A stretch of 64,000 nt of DNA from Alteriqipengyuania flavescens. GTDB lineage: Bacteria; Pseudomonadota; Alphaproteobacteria; Sphingomonadales; Sphingomonadaceae. Of the stretch, positions 18,286-25,915 are shown one piece after another. The notes beneath the pieces are model-generated. The model was not told the DNA's origin and searched no databases. It saw only the letters and a program-made list of their open reading frames with translations. The position numbers and the translations under genes are program-made. Each line of letters begins with the position of its first letter. Positions within the stretch are counted from its first letter, which is position 1. Location of the stretch: the NCBI RefSeq assembly GCF_030406725.1, contig NZ_CP129107.1:310001-374000 (forward strand). The letters run 5' to 3'.

Positions 18286-18852
18286 TCAGAGCTTGCCGAC
18301 GAGGTCGAGCGAGGGAGCCAGCGTCTCGCTGCCTTCTTCCCACGCCGCCGGGCAAACCTGGCCGGGGTTGTTGCGCACGTACTGCGCAGCCTTGATCTTG
18401 CGCGTCAGCTCGGTGGCATTGCGGCCCACGCCTTCGCAGGTGATCTCCATGATCTGGATCACGCCGTCCGGATCGACCACGAAGGTCGCACGGTCGGCCA
18501 GACCCGATCCTTCGCGCAGAACGCCGAACTGCTTCGCCAGCACGTGGTTCTGGTCGCCCAGAAAGGCGTATTCCAGCTTGCCGATCTTTTCGGACGTATC
18601 GTGCCATGCCTTGTGGCTGAAATGCGTGTCGGTGGAGACGGCGAAAACCTCGACGCCTATCGACTGCAGCGTGGCGTACTTTTCGCCAAGGTCTTCCAGC
18701 TCGGTCGGGCACACGAAGGTGAAGTCCGCCGGATAGAAGAAGAACACCGCCCACTTGCCCTCGATGTCCTTTTCGGAAACGTCGAAGAAGTCCTTGCCCT
18801 TCTGGAAGGCGGTAGCGGTGAACGGCTGGATGGTGCTGCCAATGATACCCAT
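18286..18852 (-). CDS. ahpC: Alkyl hydroperoxide reductase subunit C (peroxiredoxin)
   Basis: 188 aa typical 2-Cys peroxiredoxin. Peroxidatic Cys48 is in PADFTFVCPTELEDL and resolving Cys167 in NNPGQVCPAAW. It reduces H2O2, organic peroxides and peroxynitrite with AhpF. The start at 18852 (MGIIGSTIQPF) has AGGAG nine bases upstream. ahpC-ahpF form an operon, and no oxyR or other regulator accompanies them. Confidence 0.97.
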   Translation of the reverse strand: MGIIGSTIQPFTATAFQKGKDFFDVSEKDIEGKWAVFFFYPADFTFVCPTELEDLGEKYATLQSIGVEVFAVSTDTHFSHKAWHDTSEKIGKLEYAFLGDQNHVLAKQFGVLREGSGLADRATFVVDPDGVIQIMEITCEGVGRNATELTRKIKAAQYVRNNPGQVCPAAWEEGSETLAPSLDLVGKL

Positions 18853-19100
18853 GAAATATACTCCTGATGTCAGTGAATCGGGTTTGAACTGGCACCGGAT
18901 ATAGGGAGCACTGCAATGCAGCAAAGCGATTAGTGACGATTATGCTCATCGAAATAATCGATTAACGGAGGGCCGCTTTCGAAAAGTCCAACAGGTGTTG
19001 CGTTTTAGGCAAGCCGCTGGTCGAAGACGACCTGCGCCATGATGGATTGCGAGCGAGCGCGCCGCCTGCGCCGACAACAATCCGAAGTTGGGGTTTGACG
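18853..19100. promoter_or_regulatory. ahpC upstream region with AT-rich palindrome
   Basis: 248 bp without a gene, between ahpC and the IS3 end. CGATTAGTGACGATTAT followed by a palindrome TAATCGATTA (18955-18964) lies about 100 bp upstream of ahpC and could be a regulator site (OxyR sites are dyads with ATAG/CTAT-like quarter sites, but the match is loose). The promoter itself was not resolved. Nothing is recognised in 18965-19100. Confidence 0.35.
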
Positions 19101-19154
19101 TGTCCCCCTGATTTTCCTCCAAGTTGGATTAGAGTCCGCACTTTAGGTGCACTG

Positions 19155-19985
19155 CTACCCAACCTTGGACCGCGCAGGTCTGGAGTTTTCCGCCTTGCTC
19201 AGGTCCGGTGGGCTGGTTTCACCGGCTGAGTTTGCCAGCATGATCGGGGGGATATTCCCGATCGCGCTGTGCGGTCGTTCTTCGTTGTAGTGTCTACGCC
19301 AGGCCTCCAGCTTTTCGCAAGCATCTTGCAGATTCAGGAACCAATGAGCGTTCAGGCATTCGCTGCGCAGCTTGCTGTTGAACGCTTCGATAAAGGCATT
19401 GTCCGTGGGCTTGCCAGGGCGGGAGAAGTCCAGGATCACACCGCGTTGGTAAGCCCACAGATCCATGTCCCGAGAGATAAACTCACTGCCATTGTCCACC
19501 CTGATCGTCTTCGGATAGCCGATCTTCCTGCATGCCTGATCCAGCGTGGCGACCACGTCCTCACCGCGATAGCTGAACCGGGGATCGATCACCGGCGATA
19601 GCCGGGAGAACGTATCCACCACCGTCAGGATCCGCAGCTTGCGACCAGTCGCCAGCTCATCGTGCACGAAGTCCATTGCCCAGACATCGTTCGGTCGGAC
19701 CGCCGGCGCACGATCCTCTCGCAGCTTCGCCTTCACTCGCCGCTTGGGCGTCTTGTTGCGCAGCTGCAGACCCAACTCCCTGTAAAGCCTGTAGACCTTC
19801 TTCAGGTTCACATGCCAACCGTCCCGACGCAGGATGTAATACACACGCCGATAACCATAGCGGACATGGGTCTCGCAGATCTCCTTGATGCGCTTCTTCA
19901 GAAAGGCCGGATCGGTTCGGCGCGACTGGTAGTGATAGGTCGACCGATCAAACTGCAAGGCAGAACATGCCCTACGGATCGTCAC
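19155..19985 (-). CDS. IS3-family transposase OrfB (integrase catalytic region)
   Basis: 276 aa from a GTG. HTH_21-like start (RACSALQFDRSTYHYQ), then a DDE core: VWAMDFVHDELATGRKLRILTVVD (first Asp), IRVDNGSEFISRD (second Asp) and GKPTDNAFIEAFNSKLRSECLN with the catalytic Glu. The frame continues upstream to about 20043, where it overlaps the end of orfA at AAACGAAAG, so it is normally made as an OrfAB fusion by -1 frameshifting. All key residues are present, so the element may still be active. Confidence 0.92.
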   Translation of the reverse strand: MTIRRACSALQFDRSTYHYQSRRTDPAFLKKRIKEICETHVRYGYRRVYYILRRDGWHVNLKKVYRLYRELGLQLRNKTPKRRVKAKLREDRAPAVRPNDVWAMDFVHDELATGRKLRILTVVDTFSRLSPVIDPRFSYRGEDVVATLDQACRKIGYPKTIRVDNGSEFISRDMDLWAYQRGVILDFSRPGKPTDNAFIEAFNSKLRSECLNAHWFLNLQDACEKLEAWRRHYNEERPHSAIGNIPPIMLANSAGETSPPDLSKAENSRPARSKVG

Positions 19986-20035
19986 CTGCCAGTCCTGCCG
20001 AACAGCGTCGATAATCTCGCGCTTCCGATCCGGCC

Positions 20036-20302
20036 TTAGAGCTTTCGTTTGATGACATCCTGCAGCATCTCGCGGTCCAGCGTCAGGTCAGCGACGATCC
20101 GCTTCAGTCGGCCGTTCTCATCTTCCAGATCACGCAGACGTCGCATCTCCGACGGCATCAGCCCCGCGTATTTCTTCTTCCAGTTGAAGTAAGTCGCCTG
20201 GCTGATACCTGCCTTACGGCACACCTCCGCCACCGGCGTGCCTTCCTCGCCCTGCTTGATGACGAACGCCTTCTGCGCGTCCGTGAACTTCGATGCCTTC
20301 AT
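20036..20302 (-). CDS. IS3-family transposase OrfA (HTH_8 domain)
   Basis: 88 aa. Helix-turn-helix FTDAQKAFVIKQGEEGTPVAEVCRKAGISQATYFNWKKKYAG (in parts), then a leucine-zipper segment MRRLRDLEDENGRLKRIVAD. This pattern is typical of the IS407 group. It ends in ...VIKRKL and TAA, just inside the orfB frame. Confidence 0.92.
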   Translation of the reverse strand: MKASKFTDAQKAFVIKQGEEGTPVAEVCRKAGISQATYFNWKKKYAGLMPSEMRRLRDLEDENGRLKRIVADLTLDREMLQDVIKRKL

Positions 20303-20385
20303 GCCGTAACTCCTCGTCCAGCCAAGGATGTCTACGGCGGAAAACTCTAGCTCGAAACGGTCCGGTTTTCAGGTGGCAGAGCATA

Positions 20386-21155
20386 GGGTCCGGACTCATT
20401 AGAGCCACCATGTGACGAATGCTGCGATGGCGATGGTGGCCATGAATGTCTTGATGTTGCGGTCGAAGCGAGTGGCGACGCGGCGCCAGTCCTTGAAGCG
20501 GCAGACATGCGCTCTACGACATTGCGCTGACGGTAGATTTGCCGATCGTGCTGGATGTGCACTTTGCGGTTGGACCTGGCGGGGATGACCGGAGTGGTTC
20601 CGCGCTCGATAAGCCAGGAGCGCAAGGCGTTGCTGTCATAGCCCTTGTCGGCGACCAGATAGCGGGAGGGCGGTACGGCATTGATCGTCTGGATAGCGAT
20701 CTTGGCATCGTGCGTGTTGCCCGGCGTCAGCAGGAGGATGTGCGGGCGGCCCTTCTCGTCGCAGACGGCATGGAGCTTGGTGTTGCGTCCGCCCTTGGTG
20801 ATGCCGATACCATGAGCCAAGGCCCCCCTTTTGCGCCGCCGGCGGTGCGGTGGACCTTGATGCAGCTGCTGTCGATGAAGAGCCTTTCAGGGACGCCATC
20901 GACCCCGGCGAGCTGGGCGAAGATCCGTTCCCACACGCCGCGTTCGGCCCAGCGCCGGAAGCGGTTGTAGAGCATCTTCTTCGGACCGTAGACATGTTCC
21001 GGGCAGTCGCCCCAGCGACCACCGCTCTTCAGAGCCTAGACAATCCCGGAAAGCACGCGCCGGTCATCGACCCTTGGCATCCCGCGCGTATCATTCGGCA
21101 AGAGCGGCTCGATCCGTGCCCACTGATCATCCGGAGCCGAAGGCGTGCAAAGCAC
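20386..21155 (-). pseudogene. IS5-family transposase, copy 2, with in-frame TAG and frameshift
   Basis: Same two-frame structure as copy 1, including the TAG (21036-21038) between RVLSGIV and ALKSGGRWGD. The second frame runs past the IS end into flanking DNA and stops at 20347, adding residues such as YALPPENRTVSS. The shared nonsense codon means one copy was derived from the other after the mutation, or that both were mobilised by another transposase. Confidence 0.8.
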
Positions 21156-21253
21156 AAAACCAGAAGAAATCCGCCATTCACCAAGCCTCCTCGCTGGAGG
21201 CACGTGAATCACATTGCAGCGCCGGTGTGAATCCCGTTTATGGGTCCGGACCC
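20386..21253 (-). mobile_element. IS5-type insertion sequence, copy 2 (868 bp)
   Basis: Same length, ends and orientation as copy 1 (15477-16344), exactly 4909 bp away. TA flanks both sides. The ten bases right of each copy (TAGATTCGCC) are also identical before the flanks diverge. It separates the ahpC/IS3 block from the promoter-proximal part of the YHYE/NPW array. Confidence 0.9.
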
Positions 21254-21288
21254 TAGATTCGCCCTGTTTGCCAATGGTGCGCGCATCG

Positions 21289-21591
21289 TCAGCAATCCAC
21301 AGTCCAGGGATTGTTGCGACAATACTCCAGCCGCTCTTTTTCCTCAGAGGCAGCGCGGCTTTCCGCAACATCGGAATTCTCGGCAGACTGGTCCATCATA
21401 TTGGCGGTCGCGTTGGCGAGCAGTGCGAACCCGAGCATCAGAACGACGAAAACCGCCGTGCGCAGATTGAGTCCCAAACCGCGCGTAGATTCGTAGTGGT
21501 ATTTCTTGTCGGAGCCGGTGACGAGATCCTTGGTAGTTCCGATCAAGTCCTTGGTTTCCGACGTCAGCATGAAAAATGAGAACAGGTTCAT
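21289..21591 (-). CDS. Small membrane protein, YHYE/NPW family (member 3)
   Basis: 100 aa. MNLFSFF start, KKYHYEST at about residues 30-37, one TM helix (RTAVFVVLMLGFALLANATANMM), then a charged segment and CRNNPWTVDC at the C-terminus. GGAG lies seven bases upstream of the start at 21591 and overlaps the end of the gene at 21596, so it is coupled to it. IS5 copy 2 lies 35 bp downstream. No known domain. Confidence 0.7.
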   Translation of the reverse strand: MNLFSFFMLTSETKDLIGTTKDLVTGSDKKYHYESTRGLGLNLRTAVFVVLMLGFALLANATANMMDQSAENSDVAESRAASEEKERLEYCRNNPWTVDC

Positions 21592-21595
21592 CGTC

Positions 21596-21859
21596 TTACT
21601 CCGTCGGGTCCAGCGCCCATGGGTTGGACGGGGATGTGTAGGGCACCGTTTCGGCAATGCGCTCGCTGCGTTTGCCCATGCACATGCTCGGCCCCCAGAC
21701 GAGGATCGGCGCGACCATGCTGAAAACCATCATCCGCCCCCAGAACTTGAAGATGCCGTTGCCGATGCGCTCGTTAAGCGGCTTTTCGTAGTGATACGTC
21801 GCCTTGTCGCCGGACGCCCCTTCGACGACCGATTTGAAGATGCGACCGATGAAGAACAT
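21596..21859 (-). CDS. Small membrane protein, YHYE/NPW family (member 2)
   Basis: 87 aa. ATYHYEKPLNERIG (residues ~20-33), a TM segment (GRMMVFSMVAPILVWGPSMC), and SPSNPWALDPTE at the C-terminus. It lacks the Cys two residues before NPW that the other members have. It is spaced 6 bp from the gene upstream and 4 bp from the gene downstream, clearly one operon. Confidence 0.7.
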   Translation of the reverse strand: MFFIGRIFKSVVEGASGDKATYHYEKPLNERIGNGIFKFWGRMMVFSMVAPILVWGPSMCMGKRSERIAETVPYTSPSNPWALDPTE

Positions 21860-21865
21860 CGCGGT

Positions 21866-22207
21866 TCAGTTGCCCCAATCGCCGGAGGATTCGCCGGAGA
21901 GGGATTCGTCGCCCCAGTCGTCGCCGTAGTTGTCGCGCATGCGCTCGATCGCGCGGCGGGCGTGGCGTTCGTCCTGCATCTCGCGCGCGGTCCGCGCCAG
22001 CGCGGCACCCATGGCGGCGCCTTCCTGAATGTTGCCGATGTTTTCGGAGAAACTGCCGTCCCGGCTGTAGGAGGCCGCGCCCATTGCCACCGCGGCAGCC
22101 GCTTCGGGATCGTTGCCGAGATACGTGACCCCGGCCCCGAAAGCGAAGACCGCGATCAGCCAGATCGCTGCGATCGAGCCCAGCACAATCCGAAAAATCT
22201 TGCCCAC
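21866..22207 (-). CDS. Small membrane protein at head of the YHYE/NPW array
   Basis: 113 aa from a GTG with AAGGTGG upstream; a TTG at 22249 gives 14 more residues. TM helix GSIAAIWLIAVFAFGAGV near the N-terminus. An Ala/Gly-rich segment (AAAAVAMGAASYSRDG) and a charged acidic C-terminus (MRDNYGDDWGDESLSGESSGDWGN) follow. It has neither YHYE nor NPW but leads the operon. A hairpin GTCTCG-CGCA-CGAGAC (22224-22239) lies in its leader. Function unknown. Confidence 0.65.
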   Translation of the reverse strand: MGKIFRIVLGSIAAIWLIAVFAFGAGVTYLGNDPEAAAAVAMGAASYSRDGSFSENIGNIQEGAAMGAALARTAREMQDERHARRAIERMRDNYGDDWGDESLSGESSGDWGN

Positions 22208-22298
22208 AACGCGCCACCTTGTTGTCTCGCGCACGAGACTAGGGAGCAAATCTTGTCAGTCGGTTAAGGATGGGCGCGGGGCGCTCAGGCGTTCGGCT

Positions 22299-23336
22299 TC
22301 AGTCCGCATCGTCCTGCATGATGCCGTGCTTCTTGATGCAATGGCGCAGCTGGTCGTAGCTCAGCCCCAGTGCCTTGGCCGTCTGGCGCTGGTTCCAGCG
22401 GTGGCGGCCGAGCGCGTGTTCGACGATGGTTTTCTCATGCTCGTCCACTGCGGCGCGCAGGTCGTCGCAATCGGCAAAGTCGGGGATCGGCTGGCGTGAT
22501 GTGGGTCGTGCAGGCGCTGCACCGGCAGGAGATGCGTCTTCGCGCGGCAGCGGTTCGGGCATCCACGGACTGTCGAAGGGGTCGAAAGTGACATCGGCGA
22601 CCGGGCGGCTGTCGTCCTGCCAGCGATAGACGGCGCGCTCCGCCACATTGCGCAATTCGCGCACGTTGCCTGGCCAGTCGTGCTTCTCCATCGCCTCGCG
22701 CACATGGGGCGCGAAGCCCGGCCAGCGGTCCCACCCCAGCTCCGCCGCCATGCGCCGCCCGAAATAGTCTGCCAGCACTTCCACGTCGCCTTCGCGCACG
22801 CGCAGCGGCGGCAGGGTGATGACTTCGAAGCTGAGCCGGTCGAGCAGATCGGCGCGAAATCGGCCTTCCCTCGCCATTTGCGGCAGGTTCTCGTTGGTGG
22901 CGGCGACGATGCGCACGTCCACGCGGATCGGGCGGCTGCTGCCGATGCGGGTGACCTCGCCGTATTCGACCGCGCGCAGCAGGCGTTCCTGCGCGCCCAT
23001 CGAAAGCGTGGCCAGTTCGTCGAGAAATAGCGTGCCCCGGTCGGCTTCCTCGAACCGCCCGGCGCGCGCCTTGGTAGCACCGGTGAAAGCGCCGGCTTCG
23101 TGGCCGAACAGCTCCGCCTCGATCAGCGTTTCCGGAAGGGCGGCGCAGTTCATGGTGACGAGCGGTTCGTCCCAGCGGGTGGAGAGGCGGTGGAGACGCT
23201 CGGCAATCAGTTCCTTGCCCGTCCCGCGCTCGCCGATCACGAGCACGGGGCGCCTCATCGGGGCCGCCTGGCTGGCCCGTTCCACCGCGTCGAGGAACGC
23301 GCCGGATTGGCCGATGAATTGTCCTTCCCGCTCCAT
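22299..23336 (-). CDS. pspF: Phage shock protein operon activator PspF
   Basis: 345 aa sigma-54 activator with no N-terminal receiver domain, as in PspF. Walker A GERGTGKE (35-42), GAFTGA loop that contacts sigma-54 (82-87), Walker B GTLFLDELA, sensor I VAATNENL, and a C-terminal Fis-type HTH (QRQTAKALGLSYDQLRHCIKKHG). It is divergent from the psp operon. PspA is expected to bind and inhibit it until membrane stress. Confidence 0.95.
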   Translation of the reverse strand: MEREGQFIGQSGAFLDAVERASQAAPMRRPVLVIGERGTGKELIAERLHRLSTRWDEPLVTMNCAALPETLIEAELFGHEAGAFTGATKARAGRFEEADRGTLFLDELATLSMGAQERLLRAVEYGEVTRIGSSRPIRVDVRIVAATNENLPQMAREGRFRADLLDRLSFEVITLPPLRVREGDVEVLADYFGRRMAAELGWDRWPGFAPHVREAMEKHDWPGNVRELRNVAERAVYRWQDDSRPVADVTFDPFDSPWMPEPLPREDASPAGAAPARPTSRQPIPDFADCDDLRAAVDEHEKTIVEHALGRHRWNQRQTAKALGLSYDQLRHCIKKHGIMQDDAD

Positions 23337-23438
23337 GACGCCAATATATAGGAAATTTCACCAACCTGAGGCAACGGGCACCACATGTCGTTCGTCGAAT
23401 TTTATTCAAGTATTTGATTTAACGCAGTAATTATAGTT

Positions 23439-23453
23439 TGGCACACCCCTTGC
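23439..23453 (+). promoter_or_regulatory. Sigma-54 promoter of the psp operon
   Basis: TGGCAC-N5-TTGC (23439-23453) matches the -24/-12 consensus exactly. A start about 12 bp downstream leaves a leader of roughly 40 nt before the ATG at 23504. The 100 bp between this site and pspF should hold the PspF enhancer sites. Confidence 0.93.
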
Positions 23454-23503
23454 TATGTGATGAACAAGCACCGAGCGGTGCCACATTTGAAAGGATCACG
23501 ATC

Positions 23504-23659
23504 ATGTACAACCGCCAATTCTTCTCGACGCAGCTGGGCAAGGTCTCCGCGCTCTGCATCGCCGCGATGGTGGCGTTCAACCTGATCACCGTCGTCGGCC
23601 AGTTCCCGTGCGCAGCCACGCCCACGCTGGTCCACGCCGCTTCCGTGGTTGTCGCCTGA
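23504..23659 (+). CDS. 51-aa predicted membrane peptide at head of psp operon
   Basis: MYNRQFFSTQLGKVSALCIAAMVAFNLITVVGQ (in parts) gives one hydrophobic segment after a short basic N-terminus. The tail is small and Ala/Val-rich. AAAGGA lies 11 bases upstream. It is the first gene after the sigma-54 promoter, and its stop overlaps the next in-frame ATG (TGATG). It resembles the 43-aa peptide at 34668 (QL..VSA..I.A..AF). Not a known Psp protein; a regulator or sensor role is only a guess. Confidence 0.65.
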   Translation: MYNRQFFSTQLGKVSALCIAAMVAFNLITVVGQFPCAATPTLVHAASVVVA

Positions 23660-23871
23660 TGACCGCCAACGATCCCTCCAACCCGCTGGCGCCGATCCGC
23701 GCGAAGGGTGGAGACAACCGCGTCCCCGGGCAGGGCGGGTCCCAATCCCCCCGCCGCGCCCACGCTTCGGCCAGCCGTCTCGACCAAGAAATCGAGCGGC
23801 TGCGCCGGAGCCCCCAGCCTGCCGCCGACGCGGCCCGTAATATCAAGGATTCATTTGCCGGAGTTCCCTGG

Positions 23872-24567
23872 ATGGGTATTTTCTCACGTACGCGCGATAT
23901 CATCGCCGCCAATTTCAACGACATGCTCGACCAGGCCGACGATCCGGCCAAGATGATCCGGATGATCATCATGGAAATGGAAGAAACGCTGGTGGAGGTC
24001 CGTGCCTCTGCCGCGCGCACCATCGCCGACCAGAAGGAAATGCACCGCCACACGGTCAAGCTGGACCGGCTGCAGGCCGACTGGGGCGAAAAGGCCCAGC
24101 TGGCTTTGAGCAAAGACCGCGAGGATCTGGCCCGCGCGGCGCTGGTCGAAAAGAAGAAGGCGGCCGACATGTCGGACCAGCTGAAGCAGGAAATCGGCGT
24201 GCTCGACGATGCGCTGCGGGCTTACGAGGATGACATCCAGAAGCTGCAGAGCCGCCTGCGCGAAGCGCGCAGCCGCCAGACCGGCATCGCCGCCCGCCTC
24301 GAAAGCGCGGAGAACCGCGTGAAGCTGCGCACGGTGATGAGCACCGACCGCGTGGACGAGGCGATGAGCCGCTTCGACCAGCTCGAACGCCGCGTCGATT
24401 ATGCCGAAGGCCGCGCCGACGCGCTCAGCATTGCCGACGGATCGAACACCCCCAGCCTGGCCGACGAGATCGCCGCGCTGGAAGGGGGCGACAAGATCGA
24501 CGCCGAACTGGAGCAAATGAAAAAGGCGCTCGGCAAGGGCGCCGGCGAAGACAAGAAAGAGGGCTGA
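23872..24567 (+). CDS. pspA: Phage shock protein A (PspA/IM30)
   Basis: 231 aa with the standard N-terminus MGIFSRTRDIIAANFNDMLDQADDPAKMIR and long coiled-coil helices to about residue 200. It inhibits PspF and forms membrane-protecting oligomers. The start at 23872 has GGAG nine bases upstream. The frame is open and codon-biased back to an ATG at 23659 that overlaps the upstream stop, so a 71-residue N-terminal extension is possible. Confidence 0.93.
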   Translation: MGIFSRTRDIIAANFNDMLDQADDPAKMIRMIIMEMEETLVEVRASAARTIADQKEMHRHTVKLDRLQADWGEKAQLALSKDREDLARAALVEKKKAADMSDQLKQEIGVLDDALRAYEDDIQKLQSRLREARSRQTGIAARLESAENRVKLRTVMSTDRVDEAMSRFDQLERRVDYAEGRADALSIADGSNTPSLADEIAALEGGDKIDAELEQMKKALGKGAGEDKKEG

Positions 24568-24570
24568 CCG

Positions 24571-24876
24571 ATGGACGAGATTTTTGGCGCATTGATGGTG
24601 GCAGTCGTCTTCATCGGCCTGCCGTGGGTCATCCTCCACTACATTACCAAGTGGAAGACCGCTGCCAGCATAACCGGCGACGACGAAGAGCTGCTCGACG
24701 AACTCTACCACCTCGCTCGTCGGCTGGACGAGCGGATGGACACCGTGGAACGGCTGGTCGCGAGCGACAATCCGGAATTCAAGGCGCCGCGCATCCGCCA
24801 CGACAAGGAAATCGACAACAACCCGCTGCACGAACTCGACCGCATGATGGCGGAGAAAGAAAGGAACGCCCGATGA
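24571..24876 (+). CDS. pspB: Phage shock protein B
   Basis: 101 aa. An N-terminal TM helix (FGALMVAVVFIGLPWVILHYITKWK) is followed by the PspB helix with LDELYHLARRLDERMDTVERLVASDNPEF. The C-terminus is about 25 residues longer than in E. coli PspB. It works with PspC to relieve PspA inhibition of PspF. It starts 4 bp after pspA and overlaps pspC as ATGA. Confidence 0.93.
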   Translation: MDEIFGALMVAVVFIGLPWVILHYITKWKTAASITGDDEELLDELYHLARRLDERMDTVERLVASDNPEFKAPRIRHDKEIDNNPLHELDRMMAEKERNAR

Positions 24877-25256
24877 ATAGCCCCCGCACCACCCTCTATC
24901 GCGACAAGCAGAATGCGAAATTCATGGGCGTATGCGCGGGCGTGGCCGACTACACCGGTATCAGCGTTTTCTGGGTCCGGCTCGGCTTTCTGGCGGCAAT
25001 TCTGTCCGGGATCCTCAGCCCGATCGTGATCCCGCTCTACCTGCTTGCCGGCCTGCTGCTGAACAAGAAGCCGCCCCACCTCTATGTCGACCCGCAGGAA
25101 CAGAAGTATTGGCAGCGCGTCCGGCAGAGCCCGAAGCGCACCGCGCGGGAAATCCGCAGCCGCTTCCGCGACATCGACCGCCGCCTGGCCGAAGTGGAAA
25201 GTTTCTACGTCAGCAGCAACCCGCGCCTGAACGCCGAAATCGAGCGGCTGCGCTGA
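24873..25256 (+). CDS. pspC: Phage shock protein C
   Basis: 127 aa. PspC domain: TLYRDKQNAKFMGVCAGVADYTGISVFWVRLGFL, then a second hydrophobic stretch (SPIVIPLYLLAGLLL) and a basic cytoplasmic coiled tail (RRLAEVESFYVSSNPRLNAEIERLR). Inner-membrane sensor or effector of the Psp response. The ATG overlaps the pspB stop. Confidence 0.93.
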   Translation: MNSPRTTLYRDKQNAKFMGVCAGVADYTGISVFWVRLGFLAAILSGILSPIVIPLYLLAGLLLNKKPPHLYVDPQEQKYWQRVRQSPKRTAREIRSRFRDIDRRLAEVESFYVSSNPRLNAEIERLR

Positions 25257-25286
25257 TCTGAACCGGGCCGAGGGAGGGCCTGAACC

Positions 25287-25592
25287 ATGGACTTTGGAAT
25301 TCTCATACCGCTCGCCCCGTTCATCATGGTGCTCGGCATCGTGTGGATCAGCAAGCGCAGCAAGCTGGAAGAGAAGCGCCTCGAGGCGGCCACCAGCCAG
25401 AGCGCGGAGAAAGCAGCGCAATACGCCGCCCACACCGCCGAACTGGAACAGCGCGTCCGCGTGCTGGAGCGGATCGTGACCGACCGCGGCTACGACATCG
25501 CCACCCAGATCGAGGCCTTGCGGGATATCCAGTCCGTCGAGGAAAGCGGCATCGGAGTCCCACTCGAAATCGAACGCAGGGAGCGCGCGTGA
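25287..25592 (+). CDS. PspB-like membrane/coiled-coil protein, paralogue 1
   Basis: 101 aa. N-terminal TM (FGILIPLAPFIMVLGIVWI), then a basic/acidic coiled coil ending LEQRVRVLERIVTDRGYDIATQIEALRD. The LERIVTD block matches the end of the PspB helix (LERILDA in E. coli). First of four consecutive genes with this layout. The start follows GAGGGAGGGCC, and its stop overlaps the next ATG (TGATG). Confidence 0.75.
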   Translation: MDFGILIPLAPFIMVLGIVWISKRSKLEEKRLEAATSQSAEKAAQYAAHTAELEQRVRVLERIVTDRGYDIATQIEALRDIQSVEESGIGVPLEIERRERA

Positions 25593-25915
25593 TGGACCCG
25601 AACCTGCTCGTCATCTTCGGCTTTGTCCTGCTTATCACGATCGTTGCCATCGGGCTTGGCGGGCGGATCCATCGCCGCGATCTGGAACACAAGGAGCGGA
25701 GGCTGGAACTGGAAGCCCGCATCGCGGAGGCCAACGCCGGCAGCGGGGCGAACGTCGAGGCGCAGCGCAAGCTTGAAGCGCGGGTCCGCGTGCTGGAACG
25801 GATTGCCACCGACCGCGGCCATGACCTGGCCGACCAGATCGAGGCGCTGCGCGATCCTGAAATGGAAGGGAACGGCGTCCCGCTCAAAATGCGCCGCAAG
25901 GAGAACGCCTCGTGA
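25592..25915 (+). CDS. PspB-like membrane/coiled-coil protein, paralogue 2
   Basis: 107 aa. TM segment LLVIFGFVLLITIVAIGLGG, charged helix RRDLEHKERRLELEARIAEA, then LEARVRVLERIATDRGHDLADQIEALRD. About 20 residues around LERI are nearly identical to paralogue 1, so these two are recent tandem duplicates. Overlaps both neighbours by one to four bases. Confidence 0.75.
   Translation: MDPNLLVIFGFVLLITIVAIGLGGRIHRRDLEHKERRLELEARIAEANAGSGANVEAQRKLEARVRVLERIATDRGHDLADQIEALRDPEMEGNGVPLKMRRKENAS

Larger units (their letters stand above)
19101..20378 (-). mobile_element. IS3-family element (IS407-like), about 1.28 kb
   Basis: Carries overlapping orfA and orfB with a probable -1 frameshift. The left end TGTCCCCCTGATTTTCC and right end GTGGCA (reverse TGCCACCTGAAAACC) form an imperfect inverted repeat. 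Internal subterminal arms GAGTTTTCCGCC (19183-19194) and GGCGGAAAACTC (20337-20348) also match. No clear target duplication was found (left GACG, right GAGC). Its right end is only 7 bp from IS5 copy 2. The end coordinates are estimates. Confidence 0.8.

Noticed and set aside
18952-18964. Definite OxyR site upstream of ahpC
   Set aside because: Only a loose match to the four-part ATAG/CTAT dyad; kept as a low-confidence regulatory region.
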